A stretch of DNA of 28,274 nt from Chloroflexota bacterium (GCA_023434145.1 JAEYTI010000336.1:1-28274), one strand, 5' to 3'. Numbered from the stretch's first letter, positions 8,483-16,313 are shown. Numbers and translations: made by a program. Notes: generated by a model not told the origin, from the sequence alone.

Positions 8483-8493
8483 CAATTATTGAT

Positions 8494-8520
8494 TTGTTAA
8501 GTAATCTTTTCTTGTATACT
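8494..8520 (+). promoter_or_regulatory. Candidate promoter of the permease cluster
   Basis: TTGTTA (8494-8499) and TATACT (8515-8520) are separated by 15 bases, slightly short of the ideal 17. They lie about 90 bases ahead of the AAAGGAGG ribosome binding site. This is the only sigma-70-like pair I found in the 357-base gap between the protease and the permease. Confidence 0.4.
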
Positions 8521-8607
8521 GGGTGTTATCTGTAATCATCAGATCGTCGCTGGCCATTGCGGGCTGGTACAGGGGGATAGACTGTACTATGAAAGGAGGC
8601 TGGTGCT

Positions 8608-8646
8608 ATGAATCTGAGCATTTTTGATGGGTGCTGCCATGGATGA
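8608..8646 (+). CDS. Possible 12-residue leader peptide overlapping the first permease
   Basis: A strong ribosome binding site, AAAGGAGG (8592-8599), stands 8 bases before ATG at 8608. That ATG opens a frame of only 12 codons (MNLSIFDGCCHG), which stops at TGA 8644-8646. The stop overlaps the permease ATG at 8639, which has no good binding site of its own. The arrangement fits a translationally coupled leader. It could also be the trace of a frameshift if the permease once began at 8608, but the other two permeases of the cluster begin at the equivalent of 8639, which argues against this. Confidence 0.45.
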   Translation: MNLSIFDGCCHG

Positions 8647-10285
8647 AGCCCAGTTACCACTCGATCTGTTGTCTTGGGTGCTGGCCCTGGTGCCCATTAT
8701 TGTTTTGATGCTCCTGTTGGTTGCGTTTCGCTGGAAGGGCATCGAAGCTGGCCCGGTAGGCGTGCTGGCTGCCACGGTGATTGCGTTGTTGGTTTTTCGC
8801 ACCGACCTGCGCACGCTGGCGATTGCCAGTGGAAAAGGGCTGTGGGATGCTGTCTTTATTCTTTACGTAGTCTGGACTGCCCTGCTGCTCTATTTAGTAA
8901 CCGTGCGCGCCGGCGCATTCGACGCCCTGCGGCGCGGATTCATCGAGTTCAGCCGTAATGAACTGTTCCTGGTGCTGGCCATCGGCTGGGTCTTCTCGTC
9001 CTTCTTCCAGGGCGTTGCCGGGTTTGGCGCTCCTATAGCAGTTACGGCTCCCCTGCTGATCGGTGTTGGCGTGCGCCCAATCTATGCCGTGGTCATCCCA
9101 TTAATTGCACACACCTGGGCAAAAATGTTTGGAACGCTGGGCGTAGGATGGCTGGCAATGCTCAACGTCGTTGACGTGGCGGACCCAACGTCCACTGCGG
9201 TGCAGACCGGTATCCTGCTGTGGTTGGTTAACCTGCTCGGCGGCCTGGGTGTAGCCTGGATGTACGGACGCATGCCCGCACTGCGCCACAGCCTGCCGAT
9301 GATTCTGATCATCTCGGCCATACACGGTGGGGTTCAGCTTGGGATGATGTACGTTGACCCGATCCTCTCAACCTTCGTTGCCGGAACGCTGGCTCTGGCA
9401 GCACTGTACCCGCTTTCGCGCTGGCGGCGCTACAGAGAGCCAGCCGAGGGAATCGAGGATCGCCCAGCCATGCAGCCGGATTCCAACATCGACAGTTCCG
9501 ATGTAAAGGACGATGACAGCCAACGCCAGGTGATGGGAATGGGATTGGCGCTTTTCCCATACATTCTGCTCACCGTTACCGCCATTTTGGCGCTCACGGT
9601 CCGGCCGGTTAACGATTTCCTTTCACAGGTGCAGATTGGCTTGCCCTTCCCTGCCGCGCAGACCGGTTATAACCTGACCCGGCCTGCGGCAGATCCGTAC
9701 TCATCTTTTGCCCCACTGACCCATCCCGGCACCTTCGTGCTGCTTGCCGCTCTAGCAAGCCTGATCGTTTACCGTTCGCGTGGTTTTATGAACCGCAGTA
9801 ACAGCGAAGGGGAAAAGGAAGGGTTGTGGTCGAACCTGGTGAAGGATTCGGTGCCATCCTCGATCGCTATCTCTTCGTTCCTGGTGATGAGTAAAATCAT
9901 GGACCACTCCGGGCAGACCACCGTACTGGCCCAAGGGCTGGCCGCTGTCGCTACCCCCACAATTTTCGCCTTTGCCGCAAACTGGATTGGTATTCTAGGC
10001 GCCTTCATGACCTCCTCAAGTACGGCCTCGAACATCCTCTTCTCACCGCTGCAATCGCAGGCCGCTGAGGCGCTGGGTGGTTTGTCGCAGTCATCCGCCC
10101 TGGCCGGGCAGGGTGCGGGTGGGGCCACTGGTAACGTAATTGCCCCGGCCAACATAGTGCTAGGGGCAGGCACAGCCCGCATCGCCGGCCAGGAAGGCGC
10201 TATCCTGCGGCAGGCCCTGCCCTGGACGGTGCTAACCGGCGTGCTGACCGGGCTAGCTACGATTTTGCTAAATATCCTATTCTAA
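8639..10285 (+). CDS. L-lactate permease (LctP/LldP) family transporter, copy 1
   Basis: A 548-residue polytopic membrane protein of the LctP family (TC 2.A.14), whose known members import lactate, glycolate and related 2-hydroxy monocarboxylates with protons. Family blocks include GLWDAVFILYVVWTALLLY, AIGWVFSSFFQGVAGFGAP, MFGTLGVGW, FAPLTHPGTFVLL, MTSSSTASNILFSPLQSQ and AGGATGNVIAP. An acidic cytoplasmic loop (about 270-300) divides the helices. The start at 8639 (MDEAQLPLDLLSW) was chosen because copy 3 begins MDTQLPVTLLTW. A longer in-frame start (TTG 8624 or ATG 8627) is possible. Translation is probably coupled to the short frame at 8608. A two-helix small membrane protein follows after 10 bases. 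No lactate dehydrogenase or LutABC gene is adjacent, so the substrate within the hydroxy-acid range is unknown. Confidence 0.92.
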   Translation: MDEAQLPLDLLSWVLALVPIIVLMLLLVAFRWKGIEAGPVGVLAATVIALLVFRTDLRTLAIASGKGLWDAVFILYVVWTALLLYLVTVRAGAFDALRRGFIEFSRNELFLVLAIGWVFSSFFQGVAGFGAPIAVTAPLLIGVGVRPIYAVVIPLIAHTWAKMFGTLGVGWLAMLNVVDVADPTSTAVQTGILLWLVNLLGGLGVAWMYGRMPALRHSLPMILIISAIHGGVQLGMMYVDPILSTFVAGTLALAALYPLSRWRRYREPAEGIEDRPAMQPDSNIDSSDVKDDDSQRQVMGMGLALFPYILLTVTAILALTVRPVNDFLSQVQIGLPFPAAQTGYNLTRPAADPYSSFAPLTHPGTFVLLAALASLIVYRSRGFMNRSNSEGEKEGLWSNLVKDSVPSSIAISSFLVMSKIMDHSGQTTVLAQGLAAVATPTIFAFAANWIGILGAFMTSSSTASNILFSPLQSQAAEALGGLSQSSALAGQGAGGATGNVIAPANIVLGAGTARIAGQEGAILRQALPWTVLTGVLTGLATILLNILF

Positions 10286-10295
10286 GGAGGCAGGC

Positions 10296-10508
10296 ATGCG
10301 ACGCACCACGATTCTATCAATCGCCTTCGTGCTGTTACTTTTGGCCCTGCCACTGATCAGCCTGGGGACCATAAACGAGGTTGCCTGGATGTGGTGGCTG
10401 GGCCTCGGCCTGCTGGCAGTGGGCCTGCTGACTGCACCAGTTTTGCGCCTTGCCCACGCTGTGCGCGAGGCCCGTGACGAACCAGACGTGGGTGAAGAAC
10501 CCACCTGA
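10296..10508 (+). CDS. Small two-helix membrane protein, permease partner 1
   Basis: A 70-residue protein with two hydrophobic helices (about 7-24 and 32-53) and a polar, acidic tail (REARDEPDVGEEPT). It begins at ATG 10296 with TAAGGAGG close upstream, 10 bases after the permease stop. The second helix reads WMWWLGLGLLAVGLLTAPV. This resembles the second helix of the small protein at 13962 (MWVGLGLIFIGLLVPLV) and more weakly that at 15911. I know no named family. The repeated position behind three separate permeases suggests an accessory subunit or assembly factor for the transporter, by analogy with small partners of other carboxylate carriers. That role is an inference. Confidence 0.75.
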   Translation: MRRTTILSIAFVLLLLALPLISLGTINEVAWMWWLGLGLLAVGLLTAPVLRLAHAVREARDEPDVGEEPT

Positions 10509-10569
10509 GGAGAGCCAGGTTTCAAACTCGGCGCACGATCAACCGGGTGAATCAAAAAGGAGGGAACTT

Positions 10570-12192
10570 ATGAGCACCTATCCATTCCTCACCGGGCGTC
10601 CGGTGACCATGGGCACGCGCCACATGGCAACCAGCTCCCACTATCTGGCCAGCCAGGCCGGGTATGAAATGTTAGAAGCTGGCGGTTCGGCCGCCGATGC
10701 CGTTATCGCCATTAACGCCGTGCTGGCAGTCGTCTACAACCATATGTCGGGGCTGGGCGGCGACTTCTTCTGCCAGGTGTGGGACCCCAAAGACGGACAG
10801 GTGCGGGCACTGAATGCCTCGGGCCGGGCCGGTGAGCGCGCCAACATCGAGTTTTACCGATCTAAGGGCCACGCAGACGCCATTCCTGCCCGCGGGCCGC
10901 TGGCCGCGCTGACGGTGCCAGGAGCCGTGGATGGCTGGTGGCAGCTGCACCAGCGGCACGGCCGCCTGGAATGGGCGCGCCTTTTCCAACCCGCCATTCG
11001 CTACGCCGAAGAGGGTTTCCCCCTCTCGCCCAAGTTCCATGCCTTCATCGCCCAATACATCGATACCCTGCGCCCTTATCAGGCTACCGCCGACCTCTAC
11101 CTGCCAGGAGGAAGGCCGATTCAGGCTGGGGCAGTATTCCGCCAGCCAGACCTGGCCCGCTCTATCCGCCAGGTGGCAGAAGGTGGGCGCGATGCTTTTT
11201 ATCAGGGTGAACTGGGCGCAGCCCTCGTCCGCGGCACGCAGAAGGCTGGCGGCTTGCTGACAGAAGCCGACCTCGCCGCCCACGTCTCCGACTGGGTGGA
11301 GCCGCTGCGCACCACCTACCGAGACTATGAAATCACCGAACTGCCACCCAACACGCAGGGTATTGCCACCCTAATGATTCTCAACCTGCTGGAAGGCTAC
11401 GATCTAAAGAGCATGGGAGAGGGAACAGCCGACTACTATCACCTGATGGTAGAAGCTATCAAGCTGGCCTTTGCCGACCGTGACCGCTGGGTTACCGATC
11501 CAACCTTCCTGGATATTCCCTACGACCGGCTGCTCTCCAAAGGGTATGCCCGCCAGCGGAGCGCCGGCATTGATCTACAGCGCGCCGCCCCACAGGATCA
11601 GCTTTCCCACGGTGACTTTGGTGACACAGTCTATCTGTGCGCGGTGGATAGCGACGGCCTGGCCGTCTCTGCCATTCAGTCGGTCTATTACGAGTTTGGC
11701 TCGGCCTTCATGCCACCGGGTACGGGGATCCTTTTGCAAAACCGTGGCTCATTCTTTGCCCTCGACGAGGTCCATCACAACGCCCTGGCACCCAACAAGC
11801 GTACCTTCCACACCATCATCCCGGCCCTGGCGCTGCAAAACGGCCAGCCGGCGCTGGTGTTCGGCACGATGGGCGGCGAAGGCCAGCCGCAAACCCAGGC
11901 GGCCCTGGTCACCCGCATTTTCGACTTTGGCTACAACGTTCAGCAAGCCATTGAAGCGCCCCGCTGGCTGTTCGGCCGCACCTGGGGGCAGGAATCAAAA
12001 ACCCTGAAGCTGGAAAGTGACATCCCCGGCGGTATTCTGGCCGAGCTCAGCCGCCGCGGGCATGACGTGGAAATCCTGCCGCACTGGTCACAGACGATGG
12101 GCCATGCCCAAGCGATCTGGATCGATCGCCAGGCAGGGGTACTGCACGGCGGCGCTGACCCGCGCGGTGAAGGCTACGCGCTCGGGCGCTAG
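10570..12192 (+). CDS. Gamma-glutamyltranspeptidase family protein (YwrD-like)
   Basis: A 540-residue Ntn-hydrolase of the gamma-glutamyltransferase family, made as a proenzyme that cleaves itself before a threonine. The N-terminal family block is MLEAGGSAADAVIAINAVLA followed by SGLGGDFF. The expected nucleophile is T353 in HGDFGDTVYLCAVD, giving subunits of about 352 and 188 residues. Later blocks are QSVYYEFGS, LLQNRGSFF, GTMGGEGQPQTQAAL and EAPRWLFGRTWG. The GDTVYL and GEGQPQTQ forms mark the YwrD-like branch, not classical glutathione-degrading GGT, and substrates of that branch are poorly known. I see no signal peptide, so it is probably cytosolic. The start at 10570 is set by AAAAGGAGGG just upstream. 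It sits inside a set of LctP-type permeases, so it may release an acid or amino acid that those carriers handle. Confidence 0.92.
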   Translation: MSTYPFLTGRPVTMGTRHMATSSHYLASQAGYEMLEAGGSAADAVIAINAVLAVVYNHMSGLGGDFFCQVWDPKDGQVRALNASGRAGERANIEFYRSKGHADAIPARGPLAALTVPGAVDGWWQLHQRHGRLEWARLFQPAIRYAEEGFPLSPKFHAFIAQYIDTLRPYQATADLYLPGGRPIQAGAVFRQPDLARSIRQVAEGGRDAFYQGELGAALVRGTQKAGGLLTEADLAAHVSDWVEPLRTTYRDYEITELPPNTQGIATLMILNLLEGYDLKSMGEGTADYYHLMVEAIKLAFADRDRWVTDPTFLDIPYDRLLSKGYARQRSAGIDLQRAAPQDQLSHGDFGDTVYLCAVDSDGLAVSAIQSVYYEFGSAFMPPGTGILLQNRGSFFALDEVHHNALAPNKRTFHTIIPALALQNGQPALVFGTMGGEGQPQTQAALVTRIFDFGYNVQQAIEAPRWLFGRTWGQESKTLKLESDIPGGILAELSRRGHDVEILPHWSQTMGHAQAIWIDRQAGVLHGGADPRGEGYALGR

Positions 12193-12282
12193 TATCCATC
12201 CAAAAATTATTTCTTGTGTTTGTAGTTTGCGCAAGAAAGTCGCGCAAATACAAACACAATCGAATTTCGGATAGGTTCTAAG
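12193..12282 (-). repeat. Hairpin repeat, copy A (opposite orientation to copy B)
   Basis: Reading on the minus strand it begins CTTAGAACCTATCCGAAATT and ends in AAATAATTTTTGGATGGAT, with a hairpin between. The stem is TTGTGTTTGTAGTTTGCGC (12214-12232) against GCGCAAATACAAACACAA (12242-12259), with one bulged base. It aligns along its whole length with the repeat at 16730-16817 in reverse orientation. It begins directly at the transpeptidase stop codon and fills most of the 121-base gap before the second permease. It is a non-coding MITE- or REP-like element and may also act as a terminator. Confidence 0.85.
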
Positions 12283-12313
12283 ACATTCTAGAGCGATACA
12301 ACGAGAAGATAAA

Positions 12314-13957
12314 ATGCCAGTAAACCTCCTCACCTGGCTGGTGGCGCTGCTGCCGCTGGCCGCCATCCTCTACCTGCTGGTAGGCCGCAACTGGAAGGCG
12401 GCCACCGCCGCACCGTTGGGGTTTTTCCTGGCAGTGATTACTGCTGCCACCGTGTTCCAGGCTCCGGCGCGGCTCATCGCCTTGCAAACCGTCAAAGGCG
12501 TGTGGGACGCCCTCTTCATCCTCTATGTGATCGTCCCAGCCCTGCTGCTATACGAAGTCTCGAAAGAAGCCGGCGCATTTCAATCGATTCGCCGCGGAAT
12601 CGAGTCGTACACGCCTAACGAACTGCTGCACGTACTGGCCATCGGCTGGGTATTTTCGAGCTTTTTGCAAGGCATCACCGGCTTTGGCGCCCCGGCAGCC
12701 GTCACCGCCCCGCTGCTGGTGGCTTTTGGTGTGCGTCCGTTCTGGGCGGTGGTCATTGCGCTCACAGGTCACACCTGGGCCAACACCTTCGGCACCCTGG
12801 CGGTCGCCTGGGAAGGCCTAACCGCGGTGACGGATATGCAAAACCCTTCCGCCACTGCCCTGACGACTGGGGTGATGCTGTTGTTTGCCAACCTGTTCGC
12901 CGGGTTGCTCATCGCCTGGATGTTCGGCCGCGGCCGCGCCCTGCGCGAGGCCATACCCGCCGTGGTGATCATTACTGCCATACATGGGGGCGGGCAGTTG
13001 CTGCTGGCGCCCATCGCGCCCACCCTGGCGAACTTCTTGCCCGTCACAGTAGCGCTCGGGACCATCTTCCTGCTGGCCCGCACGCCCTGGTATCGCAAAG
13101 ATACCGGCGTGACCGAAAGCGAGGTAATGAAGCCCGGTGAACTCGACAATGATGATACCGACTGGAAGGCGCGCGCCGAGGAAGCCGTAGGTCACGAGGA
13201 AAAAGAAATGTCGTTGCTGACCGCTCTCGCCCCTTACCTGGTGCTCATTGGGCTGATTGTTGTCGCCTTGTTGATTGGCCCTCTCAACGAGTTACTGGGC
13301 AGCGTGCGGATTGGCTTCCCCTTCCCTGAGGTACAAACCGAAACCGGCTTCATTACACCTGGTACTGAAAGCTACCGCTCATTTGCCCCACTGACGCACC
13401 CAGGAACCTTCTTGCTGCTTTCAGCTCTGTTTGCCTTCCTGCTCTTTCGTGCCAAGGGCGAAATTCGCTCGGGTCGTATGGACGACATTTTGGTGGGCAC
13501 GGTGCGCACTTCCATTCCCTCGGCTGTCGCCCTTTTCGCGCTCATCCCGCTGGCAAAGGTGATGGAAGGCTCTGGGCAGACACTAATACTGGCGCAGGGC
13601 ATTGCAGCGGTAGCGCCCGGGCTGGTTTATGCCTTCCTGGCGCCGGTGGTAGGAGTGCTCGGCTCGTTCATGACCTCATCCAATCTCTCATCGAACATTT
13701 TATTTGGTCCGCTGCAAGAGAGCACCGCCGATGCGCTCAACATTTCGCAAGTGGCCGTATTGGCCGCCCAGACGGCCGGAGGGGCCATTGGCAATGCCAT
13801 CGCACCCGGAATTGTGCTGCTTGGAGCGAGCGCCGTTGGCGTTAGTGACCGCATGGGCGAGATTATCCGCACCAATATGCGTTACGTGCTGGTTTCGCTG
13901 GTTTTGATCGGCATCCTGGCCGTGCTGGCAGCGATATTCACCTTTGGAGGGAGTTAA
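12314..13957 (+). CDS. L-lactate permease (LctP/LldP) family transporter, copy 2
   Basis: A 547-residue polytopic membrane protein of the LctP family, clearly homologous to the permeases at 8639 and 14194 but well diverged. Key blocks are GVWDALFILYVIVPALLLYE, AIGWVFSSFLQGITGFGAP, NTFGTLAVAWEGL, RIGFPFPEVQTETG, FAPLTHPGTFLLL, MTSSNLSSNILFGPLQ and QTAGGAIGNAIAP. An acidic loop lies around residues 265-300. ATG 12314 has only a weak AGAAG upstream. The hairpin repeat at 12193-12282 separates it from the transpeptidase gene, so it may be transcribed separately or by read-through. A two-helix small protein gene follows after 4 bases. Copy 2 has EGSGQTLIL where copies 1 and 3 have DHSGQTTVL and DHSGEITVL, hinting at different substrate ranges. 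Confidence 0.92.
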   Translation: MPVNLLTWLVALLPLAAILYLLVGRNWKAATAAPLGFFLAVITAATVFQAPARLIALQTVKGVWDALFILYVIVPALLLYEVSKEAGAFQSIRRGIESYTPNELLHVLAIGWVFSSFLQGITGFGAPAAVTAPLLVAFGVRPFWAVVIALTGHTWANTFGTLAVAWEGLTAVTDMQNPSATALTTGVMLLFANLFAGLLIAWMFGRGRALREAIPAVVIITAIHGGGQLLLAPIAPTLANFLPVTVALGTIFLLARTPWYRKDTGVTESEVMKPGELDNDDTDWKARAEEAVGHEEKEMSLLTALAPYLVLIGLIVVALLIGPLNELLGSVRIGFPFPEVQTETGFITPGTESYRSFAPLTHPGTFLLLSALFAFLLFRAKGEIRSGRMDDILVGTVRTSIPSAVALFALIPLAKVMEGSGQTLILAQGIAAVAPGLVYAFLAPVVGVLGSFMTSSNLSSNILFGPLQESTADALNISQVAVLAAQTAGGAIGNAIAPGIVLLGASAVGVSDRMGEIIRTNMRYVLVSLVLIGILAVLAAIFTFGGS

Positions 13958-13961
13958 TAAG

Positions 13962-14180
13962 ATGGCCTGGATTCGTGAACGTGTCTGGCAAATGGGCCTG
14001 GGGGCGCTGCTGATACTCCTCGGCGCCCTGCTGGCGTACCAGTCTGCTGCGGGTGAGCCGGTCAACAGCCTGCTGATGTGGGTGGGCCTGGGCCTGATCT
14101 TCATTGGTCTGCTCGTTCCATTGGTGACACGCTTCATCGAAGCGGACCAGGAAAAACGAGGCGAACGCGGCGAATGCTAG
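13962..14180 (+). CDS. Small two-helix membrane protein, permease partner 2
   Basis: A 72-residue protein beginning MAWIRERVWQ with two hydrophobic helices (about 11-26 and 36-55) and a strongly charged C-terminus (EADQEKRGERGEC). ATG 13962 follows the permease stop by 4 bases, with GGAGGG upstream inside the end of the permease gene, so translation is probably coupled. The block MWVGLGLIFIGLLVPLVTRF resembles the second helix of the small protein at 10296. No named family is recognised. The likely role is as a permease accessory subunit, inferred from the repeated arrangement. Confidence 0.75.
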   Translation: MAWIRERVWQMGLGALLILLGALLAYQSAAGEPVNSLLMWVGLGLIFIGLLVPLVTRFIEADQEKRGERGEC

Positions 14181-14193
14181 CCGAGGGAAACGA

Positions 14194-15909
14194 ATGGATA
14201 CCCAACTACCTGTAACCCTGCTTACCTGGCTGGCGGCCTTCGTACCCATTTTGCTGCTGCTGGCGCTGCTGGTCTGGCGGCGCTGGTCCACATCGGCTGC
14301 CGCCCCGCTAGCGCTAATCATCGCCGTGGCCGTGGCGCTGCTGCTCTTTCGCACCCCGCTCGAAACGTTGGCGGCAGCCACCGGCAAGGGCATTTGGGAC
14401 GCAATCTTCGTGCTGTACGTTATCTGGCCTGCGTTAATCCTCTATAACGTTTCGAATGAGGCCGGCGCATTCGACGCGATGCAGCGAGGGCTGCGACGCC
14501 TGATGCCTGACCGATTGTTGGTCGTGCTGGCCTTCTCCTGGGTGCTAGCACCCTTCATCCAGAGCATTGCCGGGTTTGGCACGCCGCTGGCCGTCACGAC
14601 CCCGCTGCTTATTGGTCTCGGTGTAAAGCCGCTGTATTCCGTAATTCTGCCGATCATCGCCGCAGCCTGGGCAAATATGTTCGGCTCGCTGGGCGCTACA
14701 TGGCTGGCTACCCAAACCGTCGTAGATATACCCAATCAGGCGCTGATGCTGCGTTACTCCACCATCCTGCTGTGGATCCCAAATCTTACTGGAGGGCTGG
14801 CAGTAGCCTGGTTTTACGGCAAAGGTTGGGCGCTGAAACGCGCCGGGCCGGCCATTATTGTCATTTCACTCATTCAAGGCGGGCTGCAGTACATTTTGGT
14901 ACCGATTGTGCCGACCATTGGCCTATTCCTGGCCACGGCTGCCGCCCTGATCGGCCTGTTTTTCCTCAATCGCTGGAGTTACTACCGGCAGCAAGATGAG
15001 GACGAGCCGCAAGATATCTTCACCGAAGAAGGCATTCGGACCTTCCATGAGGAGAACCGCCGAGAGGCTGAAGAGCGCAACCGCGAAGCGCAGAGCACAG
15101 CCGTGCAGCGCGCCCGCGCCGGTGACTTCACTGCCGCCGGGCTGCGTGAGAAAGAAGGTATGTCACTTGTACTGGCCTTTACCCCCTACATCGTACTGGC
15201 GGTGCTGGCCGTGACGGCCCTCCTGATCCCGCCGGTTACCCGTGCCCTGGAGCAGTTCTCAGTAGGGCTGCCCTTCCCAGCGGTTTCCACCGGTTATGGT
15301 GTTCAACAGGCAGCCGAAGAAGCCTACGCTGCATTCACCCCGCTCACCCACCCGGGCACGCTCCTGTTAATCGCCTCGTTGGCCGGGTATCTGGTCTTCC
15401 GCAGCCGCGGCGCCTATGACGCCGAGGATACCCCTGGCTCCATCCTGGCCCGCGCGGCCAGAGATGCACTTCCGGCCACTACCGCCATCACCGCCTTGCT
15501 GATCATCTCGAAAGTGATGGACCACTCAGGTGAGATCACTGTTCTGGCGCTCGGCGTAGCGCAGATCGCCCCGCAAGTTGTCTACGTAGGATTAAGCAAC
15601 TTTTTGGGGATTCTCGGCGCGCTGACTACGTCATCAAATACCGCCTCAAACGTGCTGTTTGCTCCGCTTCAGTTCACCGCCGCCGATGCCCAAGGGCTCT
15701 CACCGGACCTGATCCTCGCCGGACAGTCCGCCGGCGGAGCAATTGGTAATGCACTTGCCCCCGGAGACGCCCTGATGGGCGCCACTGTAGCCGGAATCCC
15801 GAATCAGTTGGGCGCCATCCTGGCGAAGGCGCTGCCGTGGGCGATCATCACCGGGCTGCTGGTCTCGGCAGCGATGCTTGTTATCTACTGGTTGGGAGCA
15901 GGGGGGTAA
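14194..15909 (+). CDS. L-lactate permease (LctP/LldP) family transporter, copy 3
   Basis: A 571-residue LctP-family membrane transporter, the longest of the three. Key blocks are GIWDAIFVLYVIWPALILYN, PFIQSIAGFGTPLAVTTPLL, NMFGSLGATWLAT, VGLPFPAVSTGYG, FTPLTHPGTLLLI, TTSSNTASNVLFAPLQ and QSAGGAIGNALAPGD. Its extra length is a highly charged cytoplasmic segment at about 268-318, rich in Glu, Arg and Asp (for example EENRREAEERNREAQ), which is probably a helix and absent in this form from copies 1 and 2. ATG 14194 has GAGGG six bases upstream and lies 13 bases after the preceding small gene. A third two-helix small gene follows at once. By local blocks (DHSG, GYG, LPFPA) it is closer to copy 1 than to copy 2. 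Confidence 0.92.
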   Translation: MDTQLPVTLLTWLAAFVPILLLLALLVWRRWSTSAAAPLALIIAVAVALLLFRTPLETLAAATGKGIWDAIFVLYVIWPALILYNVSNEAGAFDAMQRGLRRLMPDRLLVVLAFSWVLAPFIQSIAGFGTPLAVTTPLLIGLGVKPLYSVILPIIAAAWANMFGSLGATWLATQTVVDIPNQALMLRYSTILLWIPNLTGGLAVAWFYGKGWALKRAGPAIIVISLIQGGLQYILVPIVPTIGLFLATAAALIGLFFLNRWSYYRQQDEDEPQDIFTEEGIRTFHEENRREAEERNREAQSTAVQRARAGDFTAAGLREKEGMSLVLAFTPYIVLAVLAVTALLIPPVTRALEQFSVGLPFPAVSTGYGVQQAAEEAYAAFTPLTHPGTLLLIASLAGYLVFRSRGAYDAEDTPGSILARAARDALPATTAITALLIISKVMDHSGEITVLALGVAQIAPQVVYVGLSNFLGILGALTTSSNTASNVLFAPLQFTAADAQGLSPDLILAGQSAGGAIGNALAPGDALMGATVAGIPNQLGAILAKALPWAIITGLLVSAAMLVIYWLGAGG

Positions 15910-15910
15910 C

Positions 15911-16075
15911 GTGAGCAAGAAACAGATCTATCTGCTGGCCAGCGTGCTGATCTTGATCTCGTTAGCGCTCATTGTTATCGGGCTGAGAAGCCAAACTGCC
16001 TTGGTATGGGGAGCGGGGTTCGTTGTAATCACCGCCGCCATGCTGCTGTCGCTTTCAACCCACTGGGTGAAATGA
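15911..16075 (+). CDS. Small two-helix membrane protein, permease partner 3
   Basis: A 54-residue protein beginning at GTG 15911 (SKKQIYLLASVLILISLALI), one base after the permease stop, with a G-rich run (GGGGGG) within the permease's last codons as ribosome binding site. Two hydrophobic helices (about 6-23 and 29-49) are joined by a short turn (GLRSQTA). It lacks the charged tail of partners 1 and 2 and ends STHWVK. It is the shortest and most diverged of the three, but position, size and topology match. No named family is recognised. Confidence 0.65.
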   Translation: MSKKQIYLLASVLILISLALIVIGLRSQTALVWGAGFVVITAAMLLSLSTHWVK

Positions 16076-16121
16076 AACGGTGACGCCAAGTCTGCGCCCG
16101 CCTTAAAAATGAAAACCGGGA

Positions 16122-16148
16122 GTTTTGTCGCACGAAGTGCGACAAAAC
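16122..16148. repeat. Hairpin with GAA loop
   Basis: GTTTTGTCGCAC (16122-16133) and GTGCGACAAAAC (16137-16148) are perfect 12-base arms around GAA. It lies 46 bases after the last gene of the permease cluster in the 302-base gap 16076-16377. No T-run follows, but it may terminate or stabilise that transcript. The tight GAA loop is shared with the next hairpin. Confidence 0.75.
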
Positions 16149-16166
16149 CCTGTGTCCTATATTGAT

Positions 16167-16227
16167 ACTTTGTTGTATCGATTTGTGTGACCAACGAAGT
16201 TGGTCACACAAATCGATCCAACAAAGT
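16167..16227. repeat. 29-bp-stem hairpin with GAA loop
   Basis: The arms 16167-16195 and 16199-16227 are 29 bases long with a single mismatch, around a GAA loop. The inner part is GATTTGTGTGACCAAC / GTTGGTCACACAAATC. A T-rich tract (AAAAGCTTTTTT, 16231-16242) follows, so it could work as a terminator. The arms resemble the outer arms of the nested element at 952-1124. A further 8-bp inverted repeat, GCGATTTA (16260-16267) with TAAATCGC (16279-16286), lies downstream. Confidence 0.8.
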
Positions 16228-16313
16228 TCGAAAAGCTTTTTTAGAGATGCCTGTAGGGTGCGATTTACGTACCACGGTTAAATCGCGAGAAATACCCCTT
16301 TAAATTTCCTATT

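Noticed and set aside
8608..10285. Frameshifted permease gene beginning at 8608
   Set aside because: The other two permeases start at the position equivalent to 8639, and the 12 leader codons show no similarity to permease sequence; kept only as an alternative.
10450..10569. Longer start for the transpeptidase, overlapping the small membrane protein gene
   Set aside because: The extra 40 residues show no family similarity, and AAAAGGAGGG stands directly before ATG 10570.
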